Source: Acholeplasmataceae bacterium (GTDB taxonomy: Bacteria; Bacillota_I; Bacilli_A; ML615J-28; CAG-698). Taken from it: a stretch of 64,000 nt of DNA. The notes under the pieces are model-generated. The model saw nothing but the letters and a program-made list of their open reading frames with translations, was not told the DNA's origin and did no database searches. The DNA is taken from positions 3,235 to 67,234 of the forward strand of contig DUNF01000058.1 in the NCBI GenBank assembly GCA_012839485.1. The letters run 5' to 3'. Positions 1 through 8,370 of this stretch are shown here, piece by piece. Both the position numbers and the translations under genes were made by a program. Position 1 is the first letter of the stretch; the number at the start of each line of letters is the position of its first letter.

Positions 1-1
1 C

Positions 2-364
2 AAACAATTTTATGTTTTAGAAGAAGATAGTAAAATAATTTCAGCTGTCGCTATTTGTGATAAACATATTGGAGAAAATGTAGGGAAATGGGAAAATCCA
101 AATGCTAAGGCTTTTTATTTAAGCCGTTTTGCTGTTAATCCTGACTATTTAAAACAAGGTATTGGTAGCCTAATGATAAGTAAAATAAAAAAGGTTGCTA
201 AAGAACTTGGTGCTAAATATTTAAGATTATTTGTGGTCATAATAAATAAAAGGGCAATCCAATTTTATGAAAAAAATGGTTTTAGAAAAGTGGAAGGAAT
301 ACTTGATACATTTTTAGATGATGGTTCTATTTTGCATGAATTTGGATATGAAATGGAAATTTAA
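2..364 (+). CDS. GNAT family N-acetyltransferase, 5' end cut by window
   Basis: The reading frame is open from the first bases of the window, so the gene starts upstream; the first internal ATG is at 173. About 120 residues are visible. They include a GNAT acetyl-CoA-binding motif (AVNPDYLKQGIGSLMISK, the R/Q-x-x-G-x-G/A loop) and the C-terminal GNAT signature NKRAIQFYEKNGFRKVEG. This is a small acetyltransferase that would move an acetyl group from acetyl-CoA to an amine; the substrate cannot be inferred. The next real gene is on the other strand. Confidence 0.85.
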   Translation, partial: KQFYVLEEDSKIISAVAICDKHIGENVGKWENPNAKAFYLSRFAVNPDYLKQGIGSLMISKIKKVAKELGAKYLRLFVVIINKRAIQFYEKNGFRKVEGILDTFLDDGSILHEFGYEMEI

Positions 365-545
365 ATGATTTAGGCAACCTTAGTTTGTTTTGGACTGATG
401 GAAAAGTTGTGAGATATATAGGTTTCTAAAAGGACGAAAAAAATAAAAAAATATATGAAATTAGGGTATGAACATCTTAATAAATGAAGTATTTAAAAAT
501 GGTGCAACAAAGGTTTATGTTGACCTTGTTGTTAAAAATAAAAAA
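365..545 (+). pseudogene. Possible decayed GNAT acetyltransferase remnants
   Basis: No intact frame is present, but two short stretches look like GNAT fragments. Near 450-487 one frame reads KYMKLGYEHLNK and stops, like the end of a GNAT fold. Near 470-535 another frame reads NEVFKNGATKVYVDLVVKNK, like the strand-helix region of the same fold. They lie in different frames and in an unexpected order, so this looks like eroded acetyltransferase sequence. It could be chance similarity in A+T-rich DNA. Confidence 0.25.
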
Positions 546-568
546 AACGACTTTATAAGTCGTTTTTA
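545..568. terminator. Bidirectional rho-independent terminator
   Basis: The inverted repeat AACGACTT-ATAAGTCGTT is followed by T-rich sequence on the plus strand and preceded by an A run that becomes a U tract on the minus strand. It lies just past the stop of the minus-strand acyltransferase and can serve transcripts from both sides. Confidence 0.75.
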
Positions 569-1279
569 TTATACTGGAAGAGCAGGCAATTCCATTTTAC
601 CTAAAGCATTAGATTTGTTTAGTAAATAATTTGCCATTTCTTCTCTTGTAGTTGCGATTTTTTTAAGTTCGCTATAACGAATAGGTTTATCAAAGATATG
701 CACTTTATCTTTTCTTCGATAATAAGAAGTATAGATTAAGACATCCATTCCTCTTTTATAGAAAGTTTCTGCTAGTAAAGCAAATCCTGAGTAAAAACCT
801 CTTAGTTCATCAAAGTATCCTTCTTCAGACATTTCTGGAAAGATTACAATATTTTCTCCGTTTTTCATAACTGCAACACTTTCTTTTAAAGTTCTCTTTA
901 AACGAGCATCGCGATATGTAGAGATCAATCTAAGTCCTTTATAAAACAGATAAGTTAAAGGACTTGCAAGCAAACAAAATAGTCTAGCTAGATGGATATT
1001 CCATCCTTTCTTTTGGTGGTAATAAATTTTTGTTTGGTAATTGTAAAGAGACTTTAAACCAGAATTCATTTCATGAGTTCCCCACATCCTAAAAGGAAAC
1101 TCTCCATATGATTCTAGTAAAAGCGGGCCTGTAGCGCCAACATGATTAGCTAAAACAATGCTATTAGTTGTTGGCTTTTCCCCTAAATAAATATATCTAG
1201 GTCTTCTGTAACGTAGTCTTATAAGTTTTTTAAAACCGCGAAACCAAAGTTTTCGGTCCTGTCGAAAAAATTTTGACAT
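569..1279 (-). CDS. Lysophospholipid acyltransferase (PlsC-like)
   Basis: About 236 residues. It has an acyltransferase block I-like NHVGATGP near the N-terminus and a later IFPEMSEEGYF, resembling the glycerol-3-phosphate/lysophosphatidate acyltransferase family that adds acyl chains during membrane lipid synthesis. Block I is not a canonical NHxxxxD: the acidic position is replaced, so the exact reaction is uncertain. A basic N-terminal region (FRRYRRPRYIYLG) could bind membrane. The ATG at 1279 is preferred over the in-frame GTG at 1288 because the AAAGGTG ribosome-binding sequence covers that GTG. It is monocistronic on the minus strand. Confidence 0.72.
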   Translation of the reverse strand: MSKFFRQDRKLWFRGFKKLIRLRYRRPRYIYLGEKPTTNSIVLANHVGATGPLLLESYGEFPFRMWGTHEMNSGLKSLYNYQTKIYYHQKKGWNIHLARLFCLLASPLTYLFYKGLRLISTYRDARLKRTLKESVAVMKNGENIVIFPEMSEEGYFDELRGFYSGFALLAETFYKRGMDVLIYTSYYRRKDKVHIFDKPIRYSELKKIATTREEMANYLLNKSNALGKMELPALPV

Positions 1280-1302
1280 AAATATCACCTTTCAAAGAGT
1301 AT

Positions 1303-1330
1303 AATATAAAATACATACTAACTATATCAA
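1303..1330 (-). promoter_or_regulatory. Candidate sigma-A promoter for PlsC-like gene
   Basis: On the minus strand TTGATA (1330-1325) and TATATT (1308-1303) are separated by 16 bases, about 25 bases upstream of the start codon. The -10 is imperfect. The remainder of 1331-1480 shows no gene. Confidence 0.45.
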
Positions 1331-1482
1331 TAATAAAATAAATAGGAAACTTTATTTTGAAAACACTAATGCAACAATATTTTAATTTATTAATATTAAA
1401 ACAAACTTGAAATATATTATTATTTATCAAAGATGAAATAATATAAGTGAGTATTGGAACTTTTTTATTATGATTTCTTTTC

Positions 1483-1511
1483 TTTACAAATGTTGCAATT
1501 AAAGTTATAAT
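1483..1511 (+). promoter_or_regulatory. Sigma-A promoter for GDPD operon
   Basis: TTTACA (1483-1488) and TATAAT (1506-1511) have a 17-base spacer. The likely transcription start is only a few bases before the AAGGTGGAG ribosome-binding site, giving a very short leader. Confidence 0.75.
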
Positions 1512-1528
1512 ATACCAAGGTGGAGCTT

Positions 1529-2248
1529 ATGGAAACTTTAAAAATTGACAAACAAAATACGAAGATGATAGCTCATCGTGGATTAAGTGGACTTGAACCT
1601 GAAAATACAATTCTAGCTTTTATTGCGGCTGGCAATAGAAGCTATTTTGGAATTGAAACTGATGTTAGGATTACTAAAGACAAGAAGTTTATTTTGTGTC
1701 ATGATGATAATCTAAAAAGAATTTCTGGTATTGATGTGAAGATTTCTGATGCGACTTATGAAGAGTTAAGGAGTTATTGTTTATATGATTTTGATAGCAA
1801 AGAAAGAAAAGAACATGTAAGATTAGCTTCGCTTGAAGAATATTTAATTGTTTGTAAGAAGTATGATAAAGTTGCAGTTATTGAATTAAAAGAAGTTTAT
1901 CGTGAAGAAGATGTTGTAAATTTACTTGATACTACTTTTCAGTATTTAAAAGAAGAAAATGTAATCTTTATTAGTTTTTATTTAAAGAACTTACAATACA
2001 TTCGTAAATATAACTCAAATGTAAAGATTCAGTTTCTAACAAGCGACTTTGATAAAGCTATTTTAAATGAATTAAGAAAGCTAGAAGCAGGACTTGATAT
2101 CAACTATCACCAATTATCTAAGGAGATTGTTGAGACGTGTCATAAATATGGGATTGAAGTTAATGTTTGGACAGTAAATAATCCAATTGAAGCATATTTG
2201 CTTTTAACTTGGAATATTGATTATATAACTTCAAATGTTTTAGAATAA
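1529..2248 (+). CDS. Glycerophosphodiester phosphodiesterase
   Basis: 239 residues, the usual size of a single-domain GDPD enzyme. It hydrolyses glycerophosphodiesters, deacylated phospholipid headgroups, to glycerol-3-phosphate plus an alcohol. The N-terminus has the catalytic and metal signature IAHRGLSGLEPENT, followed by GIETDVRITKDKKFILCHDD with the second His. The C-terminal VNVWTVNNP block is typical of the family. There is no signal peptide, so it is probably cytoplasmic. The ATG at 1529 is chosen over a GTG at 1520 because AAGGTGGAG, spanning that GTG, is the Shine-Dalgarno. The stop overlaps the next start by one base (TAATG). Confidence 0.9.
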   Translation: METLKIDKQNTKMIAHRGLSGLEPENTILAFIAAGNRSYFGIETDVRITKDKKFILCHDDNLKRISGIDVKISDATYEELRSYCLYDFDSKERKEHVRLASLEEYLIVCKKYDKVAVIELKEVYREEDVVNLLDTTFQYLKEENVIFISFYLKNLQYIRKYNSNVKIQFLTSDFDKAILNELRKLEAGLDINYHQLSKEIVETCHKYGIEVNVWTVNNPIEAYLLLTWNIDYITSNVLE

Positions 2249-3006
2249 TGAATTATGTTTATATTTTAAAGTGTAGTGATGATACTTTATATATAGGTTG
2301 GACTAATGATCTTGAAAAAAGGATCAAAGCGCACAATGAACAAAAAGGAGCAAGATATACTAAAAGAAGAACTCCAGTTAGATTAGTCTATTATGAAACA
2401 TTTGAAACTAAGATTGAAGCTTTAAAAAGAGAATTTGATTTAAAAAAGTTATCAAGAGAACATAAACTTTATTTAGTAAATAATGAAGTAAAAACTAATG
2501 TTTATGTTTTTAGAAGTTTAAATCAAGAAGAAGATGTTAAGAAGCTTTTAAAAGAAAAACTTCAAGAAGATTATAAATTAGATATCAAAACTTTAAAGTT
2601 TAAATATAATAAATATAAAAAACCTTATTTAAATTTACCAGTTTATTTTAATATTAGTCATTCTTATGATTTAGTAGCTTTAGTTATTTCTAAATATGAA
2701 GTAGGTATTGATATTGAGAAAGTCCAAACAAGAAAAGAAAAGCTAGCTGATAAGATTTTTAGCGAAGAAGAGATGAAAGAGTATCAAGAAAACAAATCAG
2801 ATTCTTACTTAATTAAGAAATGGACAGAAAAAGAAGCATATTTTAAGTTATTAGGTACTGGTTTAATTTTAAATGAGTTAAAGCAAGATTATAGTAGATA
2901 TGTAAAGAGTTATAAGTTAGAAGATAATAAGGAAATATACTATTTATCTGTAGCAACAAACGAAACAATTAACATAAATATACTTGAAGAAAATATAAAA
3001 ATTTGA
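2248..3006 (+). CDS. GIY-YIG endonuclease domain fused to 4'-phosphopantetheinyl transferase
   Basis: 252 residues with two unrelated domains. Residues 1 to about 80 form a complete small GIY-YIG domain (MNYVYILKCSDDTLYIGWTNDLEKRI, then ARYTKRRTPVRLVY), like the stand-alone YhbQ/UPF0213 proteins linked to DNA handling. Residues about 90-250 are a phosphopantetheinyl transferase of the Sfp/AcpT superfamily: FNISHS, VGIDIE with the Mg-binding acidic residues, and the WTEKEAYFKLLGTG helix. That domain moves 4'-phosphopantetheine from CoA to acyl carrier proteins. No stop or internal Shine-Dalgarno is seen at the joint. It lies in a lipid-related operon between GDPD and malic enzyme. Confidence 0.85.
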   Translation: MNYVYILKCSDDTLYIGWTNDLEKRIKAHNEQKGARYTKRRTPVRLVYYETFETKIEALKREFDLKKLSREHKLYLVNNEVKTNVYVFRSLNQEEDVKKLLKEKLQEDYKLDIKTLKFKYNKYKKPYLNLPVYFNISHSYDLVALVISKYEVGIDIEKVQTRKEKLADKIFSEEEMKEYQENKSDSYLIKKWTEKEAYFKLLGTGLILNELKQDYSRYVKSYKLEDNKEIYYLSVATNETININILEENIKI

Positions 3007-3039
3007 TAAAATGAATAAACAAAAAAAGGATAAAAGGAA

Positions 3040-4191
3040 ATGGCAGATTTTAAAGAAAAAGTTTTAAATTTACATGAAAAATATCAAGGTAAAATTGAAA
3101 TAACTTCTAAGTTACGAATCAATAGCAAAGAAGACTTAGCTTTAGTTTATTCGCCAGGAGTAGCAGAAGCTTCTCTTGCAATTAAAGAAAATAAAGAAGA
3201 CGTTTATAAATATACATCTAAGGGCAAGTTTGTAGCTATAGTAACTGATGGTTCAGCTGTTTTAGGTTTAGGCGATATTGGGCCAGAAGCTGCTTTACCA
3301 GTTATGGAAGGTAAAGCTTTACTTTTTAAGAAATTTGCAGGTGTTGATGCTTTTCCAATTTGTTTAAAAACTAAAGATGTTGATGAAATAGTTAATACTG
3401 TTAAATTAATTGCTCCTGGATTTGGTGGAGTAAATTTAGAAGATATATCTTTTCCACGTTGTGTTGAGATTGAAGAAAGGCTAAAGAAAGAATTAGATAT
3501 TCCCGTTTTTCATGATGATCAACACGGAACTGCAATTGTAACTTTAGCTGCTTTAATAAATGCATGTAAAGTTGTTGGTAAAAAACTAGAAAACTTAAAA
3601 GTAGTTATTTCTGGTTTTGGAGCAGCAGGTTCAGCAATTGCAAGATTATTAAGAAAAGCTAGTGTTCCATCTATTTATGCTACCAATCGTAGGGGTGTTT
3701 TAAGTAAACTAAAAGAAAACGACCCTATGGTTGATAGATTTTTGGAAAAGGGAATTGTTGATAGCTATAATAAGAAAGACGGAAAGTTAGAAGATATTAT
3801 TAAAGATGCCGATGTTTTTATTGGTGTATCTGTAGCTGATGTTCTAACAAAAGAAATGGTTAATATGATGGCAGATAAACCAATTGTTTTTGCTCTTGCT
3901 AATCCTAATCCAGAAATAAGTAGCATTGAGGTCAAAAAAACTAAAGCGTATATTTATGCAACAGGAAGGAGCGATTTACCAAATCAAATAAATAATGTTT
4001 TAGCTTTTCCGGGACTATTTAAAGGAGTCTTCGCATGTAAAGCAAAACAAATTACAGAGGAAATGTTATTAGATGCTAGTCATGCTATTGCTTCTTTAAT
4101 TACTAAAGAAGAACTAAGTAAAGACTATATTATTCCATCACCATTTGATGAAAGAGTGGCTTTAGTAGTTAGTAAGGCAGTGTCTAAATAA
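3040..4191 (+). CDS. NAD(P)-dependent malic enzyme
   Basis: 383 residues, the length of short bacterial malic enzymes. It decarboxylates malate to pyruvate with reduction of NAD(P)+. Visible blocks include LVYSPGVAEAS, TDGSAVLGLGDIGPEAALPVMEGK, GVDAFPICL, the metal-binding FHDDQHGTAIV, the Rossmann motif VISGFGAAGSAIA, and FALANPNPE. AAAAAGGA lies about nine bases before the ATG. It is followed after 24 bases by an aspartase-like gene, so both may act around C4 acids. Confidence 0.94.
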   Translation: MADFKEKVLNLHEKYQGKIEITSKLRINSKEDLALVYSPGVAEASLAIKENKEDVYKYTSKGKFVAIVTDGSAVLGLGDIGPEAALPVMEGKALLFKKFAGVDAFPICLKTKDVDEIVNTVKLIAPGFGGVNLEDISFPRCVEIEERLKKELDIPVFHDDQHGTAIVTLAALINACKVVGKKLENLKVVISGFGAAGSAIARLLRKASVPSIYATNRRGVLSKLKENDPMVDRFLEKGIVDSYNKKDGKLEDIIKDADVFIGVSVADVLTKEMVNMMADKPIVFALANPNPEISSIEVKKTKAYIYATGRSDLPNQINNVLAFPGLFKGVFACKAKQITEEMLLDASHAIASLITKEELSKDYIIPSPFDERVALVVSKAVSK

Positions 4192-4215
4192 TAAAAGATA
4201 TTGGGGGGATAAATT

Positions 4216-5343
4216 ATGAGATATCGTATTGAGAAGGATAAAATAGGTAAACTTCAGTTGCCTTTAGAAGTGTATTATGGGATTCATACTGCAAGAAGTA
4301 AAGAAACATTTTCCTTAACTAAACACGGACTAAATAGGCAAATGATTAAAACTCTAACAAGTATTAAAAAAGCATCAGCTATTGCTAATACTAGTTTAAA
4401 ACTATTAGATCAAAAAAAGGCTGAAGCAATTATTTTAAGTTGTGATGAGATTTTTAATGGAAGACTTCATGGTCAGTTTGTAACTGATTTAGTTCAAGGT
4501 GGTTCTGGTCATAGTATGAACATGAATGCTAACGAAGTAATAGCTAATCGTGTTAATGAAATGTTAGGGGGAACTAAGGGCGGTTACGAATATGTAAGTG
4601 TAGAAGATGTTAATTTAAATCAATCAAGTATAGGGGTTATTGTTTTAGCTGGTAAAATTACAGCGGTTAGATTAACTAAGAAATTACTTAATGAAGCTAA
4701 AAAATTAAGTGCTACTTTAAAAGAAAAAATAGCTGATTTGAAAATTGGTGAATTTGATTATGAGAATTGTCTTATTTTCATGCAAGAAAACTTAGATCGC
4801 AATATCAAAAAAGTAACTAAAACTTTTGATAGTTTTAAAGAAGTAGCAATTGGTATGAGTTATTTTGAAACAAAAAAAGAAATTCCTGAAGAATTTCCTA
4901 AATTGTTTATTAAGCATTTAAATGCTGCATATCCAAGTGAAAAAGTAAAACAAGCTAGTAACTTAATTGAGAATGCTTCTGATTATTCTTGTTTCTTAGA
5001 ATTATCATCTGCTTTAAGAACATTAATGATTGATGTAGCAAAAGCAGTAGATGATTTAAAACCAGGTATTGTTTCAGGTAAATTTGTTATTCCTCAAGTT
5101 CAAGAAAGTGCTGAACCAGAAGAACCGAATTTAATTGTTTTAGAAATGGTTAACCAAATTTCATTTTATATTATGGGTAATGATCTAACTATTGCTAGAG
5201 CGGTAGAAGCAGGTGAAGGAGTACATAACATTTACCTACCAATGATCTATGCTTGTTTATTTGAAGAGATTAATTTAATTAGAAGAGCAATTAGAATTTT
5301 AAGAGAAAAAGCTCTTGTAGATTTAGAAATAAAAGAAGGCTAA
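4216..5343 (+). CDS. Aspartase/fumarase superfamily protein with degenerate active site
   Basis: 375 residues against about 460-470 for aspartase or class II fumarase. The N-terminus is clearly family-like (RIEKDKIGKLQLPLEVYYGIHTARSKE), as are GSGHSMNMNANEVIANR and the C-terminal EMVNQISFYIMGNDLTIARAVEAGEGVHNIYLP. Three catalytic regions are altered: the usual QSTND is QSSIGV (residues 136-141), the region expected to hold GRTQLQDA is missing or unrecognisable, and the mobile-loop signature GSSxMPxKxN is replaced by GIVSGKFVIP from residue 284. Lyase activity is therefore doubtful. It could be a regulatory or binding paralogue, or a very diverged lyase. It ends in the terminator hairpin. Confidence 0.75.
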   Translation: MRYRIEKDKIGKLQLPLEVYYGIHTARSKETFSLTKHGLNRQMIKTLTSIKKASAIANTSLKLLDQKKAEAIILSCDEIFNGRLHGQFVTDLVQGGSGHSMNMNANEVIANRVNEMLGGTKGGYEYVSVEDVNLNQSSIGVIVLAGKITAVRLTKKLLNEAKKLSATLKEKIADLKIGEFDYENCLIFMQENLDRNIKKVTKTFDSFKEVAIGMSYFETKKEIPEEFPKLFIKHLNAAYPSEKVKQASNLIENASDYSCFLELSSALRTLMIDVAKAVDDLKPGIVSGKFVIPQVQESAEPEEPNLIVLEMVNQISFYIMGNDLTIARAVEAGEGVHNIYLPMIYACLFEEINLIRRAIRILREKALVDLEIKEG

Positions 5344-5356
5344 AGCCTTCTTTTTA
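5335..5356. terminator. Bidirectional terminator overlapping the stop codon
   Basis: GAAGGC-TAAA-GCCTTC is followed by TTTTT on the plus strand; the loop contains the aspartase-like gene's stop codon. On the minus strand the same hairpin is followed by TTTTATTT, so it can also end the dppA transcript. Confidence 0.88.
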
Positions 5357-5363
5357 ATTAGTA

Positions 5364-6167
5364 TTATAATAAAAACTTCATCATTACTAAAGCATCATAG
5401 TAATCTTTAGTTTCATATTCAATCGCATCATCTTTGATTAATTTAGCTCCCGGATAAAATGAAGCTTTGTATGCATCATTGAAGTTTTTATATTGAATTT
5501 CAATTTTGAATTTTTTAGGTAAAATACTTATTGGTTTATTTGCTGGTTCTTTCTTTTTCTTTAAGGCTAATTCAACTTTATCTTCAATTTCTTGATTAGT
5601 TATATTTGGATGTCTTGAAACTACTGCTCCATGACGACCTTCTTTAGTAGCTACAACTTCTGCCTCAGGGAAAAGTTTTTTTACACTTTCTGTTAACTTT
5701 AAATCGCCAGATAAAAATACTGTTGGTACGTTTAACCATGCAGCATAATATGAATTAATTAAAAATTCTGAAGCTATTTCACCATTAATCTTTACATGAT
5801 GTAATCTTGTATTCATTGTGTGACTTAATGGATTACCATCAGATCTTGATGGGCTATGATAACCAATAAAAACAACAGCATCATAAGAATCATTTAATCC
5901 TGCCATCATTGAGCATGGACCACCTTCCCAACCTCTATGTAGTGTTACATAATCTGGCAAGTCTTTAAAAATAATGTTTCTTGCATTATCGTGAGCATCC
6001 TTTACAAAAATTTCTGTTGCCCCCGCTTTATGAGCTCCTATACAAGCTCTTCTAACTTCTTCTGTCATTTGCTTACGAAAATATTCATAATCATCACCCT
6101 TTTCAGTTTCAAGCCAAGATACGATTCCGTTGATACCTTCGATATCAGCACTAATATAAACTTTCAT
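5364..6167 (-). CDS. dppA: D-aminopeptidase, peptidase family M55 (DppA-like)
   Basis: 267 residues, typical of M55. Family members are zinc enzymes removing D-amino acids such as D-Ala from short peptides. The SADIEG signature (D8, E10), H59 in KDAHDN and H104 in GYHSPS match the metal and active-site positions of Bacillus DppA. RHGAVVSRHPN follows later. There is no signal peptide. It is a single minus-strand gene with AGGAGG before the ATG and its own promoter. D-Ala peptides derive mainly from peptidoglycan, which fits the cell-wall catabolism genes elsewhere in the window; that link is inference. Confidence 0.9.
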   Translation of the reverse strand: MKVYISADIEGINGIVSWLETEKGDDYEYFRKQMTEEVRRACIGAHKAGATEIFVKDAHDNARNIIFKDLPDYVTLHRGWEGGPCSMMAGLNDSYDAVVFIGYHSPSRSDGNPLSHTMNTRLHHVKINGEIASEFLINSYYAAWLNVPTVFLSGDLKLTESVKKLFPEAEVVATKEGRHGAVVSRHPNITNQEIEDKVELALKKKKEPANKPISILPKKFKIEIQYKNFNDAYKASFYPGAKLIKDDAIEYETKDYYDALVMMKFLL

Positions 6168-6194
6168 TTAAATTCCTCCTTTTTTCATATGAAT

Positions 6195-6223
6195 ATTATA
6201 ACTATAAAATAAAAATAAAGCAA
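6195..6223 (-). promoter_or_regulatory. Sigma-A promoter for dppA
   Basis: On the minus strand TTGCTT (6223-6218) and TATAAT (6200-6195) have a 17-base spacer, with AAGGAGGA close to the start codon downstream. Confidence 0.65.
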
Positions 6224-6229
6224 TAAACA

Positions 6230-6258
6230 TTTACATTTTGGGAAAATTTGTGTATAAT
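6230..6258 (+). promoter_or_regulatory. Sigma-A promoter for the 6289-11125 operon
   Basis: TTTACA (6230-6235) and a perfect TATAAT (6253-6258) are 17 bases apart. It also fixes the first gene's start, because an upstream in-frame TTG at 6238 would lie inside the promoter. Confidence 0.78.
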
Positions 6259-6288
6259 ATAGTTAATAAAAAAATGGAGGTTTTTAAT

Positions 6289-7101
6289 ATGAGTGAAAAA
6301 GATAAAGTAACTAAGAAAGTTGAAGAAGAAAAGAAAGAGGAAGTTAAGGCTGAAGTAGAATTAACTAGTGCTGAAGAAAGAATCAAAGAAGAAGAACAAA
6401 TTAGAGCACGTGTTTCTGATTTTAAGCCTTTAGTAAAAAGTGATACTAAGTTTGATTTTAAAACATTAAAATATGCTAACTTATATTTATCTATGTATAA
6501 AAGAAAGAGTTGGGTTTTAAGTTTAGTTATTGCTATTGCTGCTTTAGGTATGGCAGTTTATTCTGCTATTGCTAGTCAATGGGCATTCTTTGTAATTTTC
6601 TTACTTTTTGTAGCTGTAATTGCTTATCAAGCATTAACTGTAGAGAAAAAGATTGACCAAGAATTAGTTAAGTATTTTAAGAATCGTGCAGTTGGTGGTC
6701 AAGAAGTAGCCTTAAATAAAGAAATGATTTTAGTAGAAAATAAAAACTCTACAATTCCTTTTGTTTATGAATGGAATGATATTAAATCTGCAGATGAAAT
6801 CAAAGATTTTGTTTACTTATTCTTAAGTGCACAAGCACCAATTATTATCGATAAAGAACGCCTTATTGTAGGGGATGTAGCTTTACTTCAAAGTATTTTA
6901 AAAGAAAAATTCCCTGAAAAAGGTTATAAAGTTATGGAAAAAGATATTGCTAAGAGAAAGATTACATTCGAACACGCAAAAGTTGAAGAAGAAGACAAAG
7001 TAGAGATTGTAAAACTAAGTGCTGAAGAAGAAGCTCAAGTTAAGAAAGAGCAAGATCAAAAAGTAGCTGAAAAAATTAAAGACGAAGAAGGAAAAAAATA
7101 G
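6289..7101 (+). CDS. Two-helix membrane protein, YcxB-like
   Basis: 270 residues. A highly charged Lys/Glu-rich N-terminal stretch of about 60 residues precedes two close membrane segments (SLVIAIAALGMAVYSAI and FFVIFLLFVAVIAYQAL). A soluble domain with FVYEWNDIKSADEIKDFVYLFLS resembles YcxB-type C-terminal domains, and an acidic/basic tail follows. No enzymatic motif is visible and the function is unknown. ATGGAGG lies just upstream of the chosen ATG. The next gene appears to encode a related smaller membrane protein. Confidence 0.7.
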   Translation: MSEKDKVTKKVEEEKKEEVKAEVELTSAEERIKEEEQIRARVSDFKPLVKSDTKFDFKTLKYANLYLSMYKRKSWVLSLVIAIAALGMAVYSAIASQWAFFVIFLLFVAVIAYQALTVEKKIDQELVKYFKNRAVGGQEVALNKEMILVENKNSTIPFVYEWNDIKSADEIKDFVYLFLSAQAPIIIDKERLIVGDVALLQSILKEKFPEKGYKVMEKDIAKRKITFEHAKVEEEDKVEIVKLSAEEEAQVKKEQDQKVAEKIKDEEGKK

Positions 7102-7105
7102 TAAA

Positions 7106-7624
7106 GTGAAAATTAGATATAATTCTTTTTTCACCGAGAAAGTTGCTAAAGATTTTTTTAAATTCCATCTCGGAGTAAGAAGTAATGCTAAGTATATTTA
7201 CTTAGCATTTGCTTTATTAATGGTAGGTACTGGTGCTTTTTTAGCCTTCGGCAAGGACAAGCTAGTAATAGGAATTGTAGTTATGGTCTTAGCTCCAGTA
7301 CTCCTTGCAATTAGACCAATTCAAGTTAATCACATGATTAAAAAAACTCTTTTAAAACAATCATTTATTGGTTTAAGGTATAATGTTATTTTCACTGAAG
7401 AAAAAATAGTTTACCAAACGACTAAAAGTTCTAAAGATTATAGCTGGGACGATGTATTAATAGTAACAGAAACACAAAAGTATGTTTACTATTATACTAG
7501 CCCCAATGCAGCTATTGTTACTGAAAAAGAACTAATGGATTATAACGAGCGTAAAATCTTAAAAGAGTTTGTTTTAAAGAAATTTAAAAAGGAAGCTAAA
7601 TATAAAGAATACAAGCGAGTATAA
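7106..7624 (+). CDS. YcxB-like membrane protein
   Basis: 172 residues starting with GTG four bases after the previous stop. Two membrane segments at about 27-47 and 52-70 (YLAFALLMVGTGAFLAF, LVIGIVVMVLAPVLLAI) are followed by a basic linker and a soluble domain (NVIFTEEKIVYQTTKSSKDYSWDDVLIVTETQKYVYYY). This is the YcxB-like layout, with the pattern 'W-D-D/E-I/V' before a hydrophobic strand. The function is unknown; the two neighbours may work together. Confidence 0.7.
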   Translation: MKIRYNSFFTEKVAKDFFKFHLGVRSNAKYIYLAFALLMVGTGAFLAFGKDKLVIGIVVMVLAPVLLAIRPIQVNHMIKKTLLKQSFIGLRYNVIFTEEKIVYQTTKSSKDYSWDDVLIVTETQKYVYYYTSPNAAIVTEKELMDYNERKILKEFVLKKFKKEAKYKEYKRV

Positions 7625-7626
7625 TT

Positions 7627-8370
7627 ATGAGTGAAATCAAACTAATTAATCTAAAAACTAAAAAGGACTTAAAGACTAAGAAAATCGAAATCTTAGATTT
7701 TTCTCATGATTTGTTTGAAGTTATAAAGAAGAGTTTAGGTTTAACTGTTCTAAAACAAAACTTTACTTTCTTAGATGAAAAGATTAATTATTTGTTGCTT
7801 GATGAAAATAAGACAATTACTTTACTAGACTTCAAAAAAGAAAACTTTGGTCAGATTTTGGGACGTAGTTTATATTTAGTTGATTTAATTAGAGAAAACT
7901 TAGGTAAGTTAAAAACTTATTTAAGCGAAGATTTAAAAAAAGAAGAAATTTTAGAAATTGATTTTAATCCAAGAATTATTGTTTTAGGAACTAACTTTAC
8001 TAAATATGATCACTATGCAATCAAACAAATCAATAAAGAAATTGACTTAATTAAATGTGAGGTGTTTGATTCTAATACTTTGGTTTTAGAGAAAAACTAT
8101 CAAAGTCAAAACTATTTAGAAAATGGGTTTCCTAAATCACAATTATTTAACGAAATTAAAGAACACTTATTAATGTTAGGAGATGAAATAGTTATTAAAG
8201 AGTTTCCTCATTATGTCGCTATTAGAAGAATTGCTAATTTTGCTTATTTATACTATGATGAGGCATTAGTTTTAAGAGTTTTAGTTGATGGTAAATATAA
8301 AACTAAAGCAATTAAAAATTCCAAAGATTTGGAAACGGCTTTAAAACTATTAGAAGAAGCTTATGCCTAA
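7627..8370 (+). CDS. DUF5655-like protein, possible nuclease-related fold
   Basis: 247 residues, soluble. The middle part (PRIIVLGTNFTKYDHYAIKQINKEIDLIKCEVFDSNTLVLE) resembles the nuclease-like domain found before DUF5655. The C-terminal 100 residues (FNEIKEHLLMLGDEIVIKEFPHYVAIRRIANFAYLY) resemble DUF5655 itself. I assign this from remembered pattern only; no catalytic residues can be proven. It overlaps the following pseudouridine synthase gene by eight bases, so the two are translationally coupled. Confidence 0.55.
   Translation: MSEIKLINLKTKKDLKTKKIEILDFSHDLFEVIKKSLGLTVLKQNFTFLDEKINYLLLDENKTITLLDFKKENFGQILGRSLYLVDLIRENLGKLKTYLSEDLKKEEILEIDFNPRIIVLGTNFTKYDHYAIKQINKEIDLIKCEVFDSNTLVLEKNYQSQNYLENGFPKSQLFNEIKEHLLMLGDEIVIKEFPHYVAIRRIANFAYLYYDEALVLRVLVDGKYKTKAIKNSKDLETALKLLEEAYA

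Noticed and set aside
1481..1500. TTGCAA at 1494 as -35 element
   Set aside because: Only about six bases from the -10; TTTACA at 1483 has the correct 17-base spacer.
6238..6288. N-terminal extension of the YcxB-like protein from TTG 6238
   Set aside because: The extension would lie over the TATAAT of the promoter; ATGGAGG precedes ATG 6289 instead.
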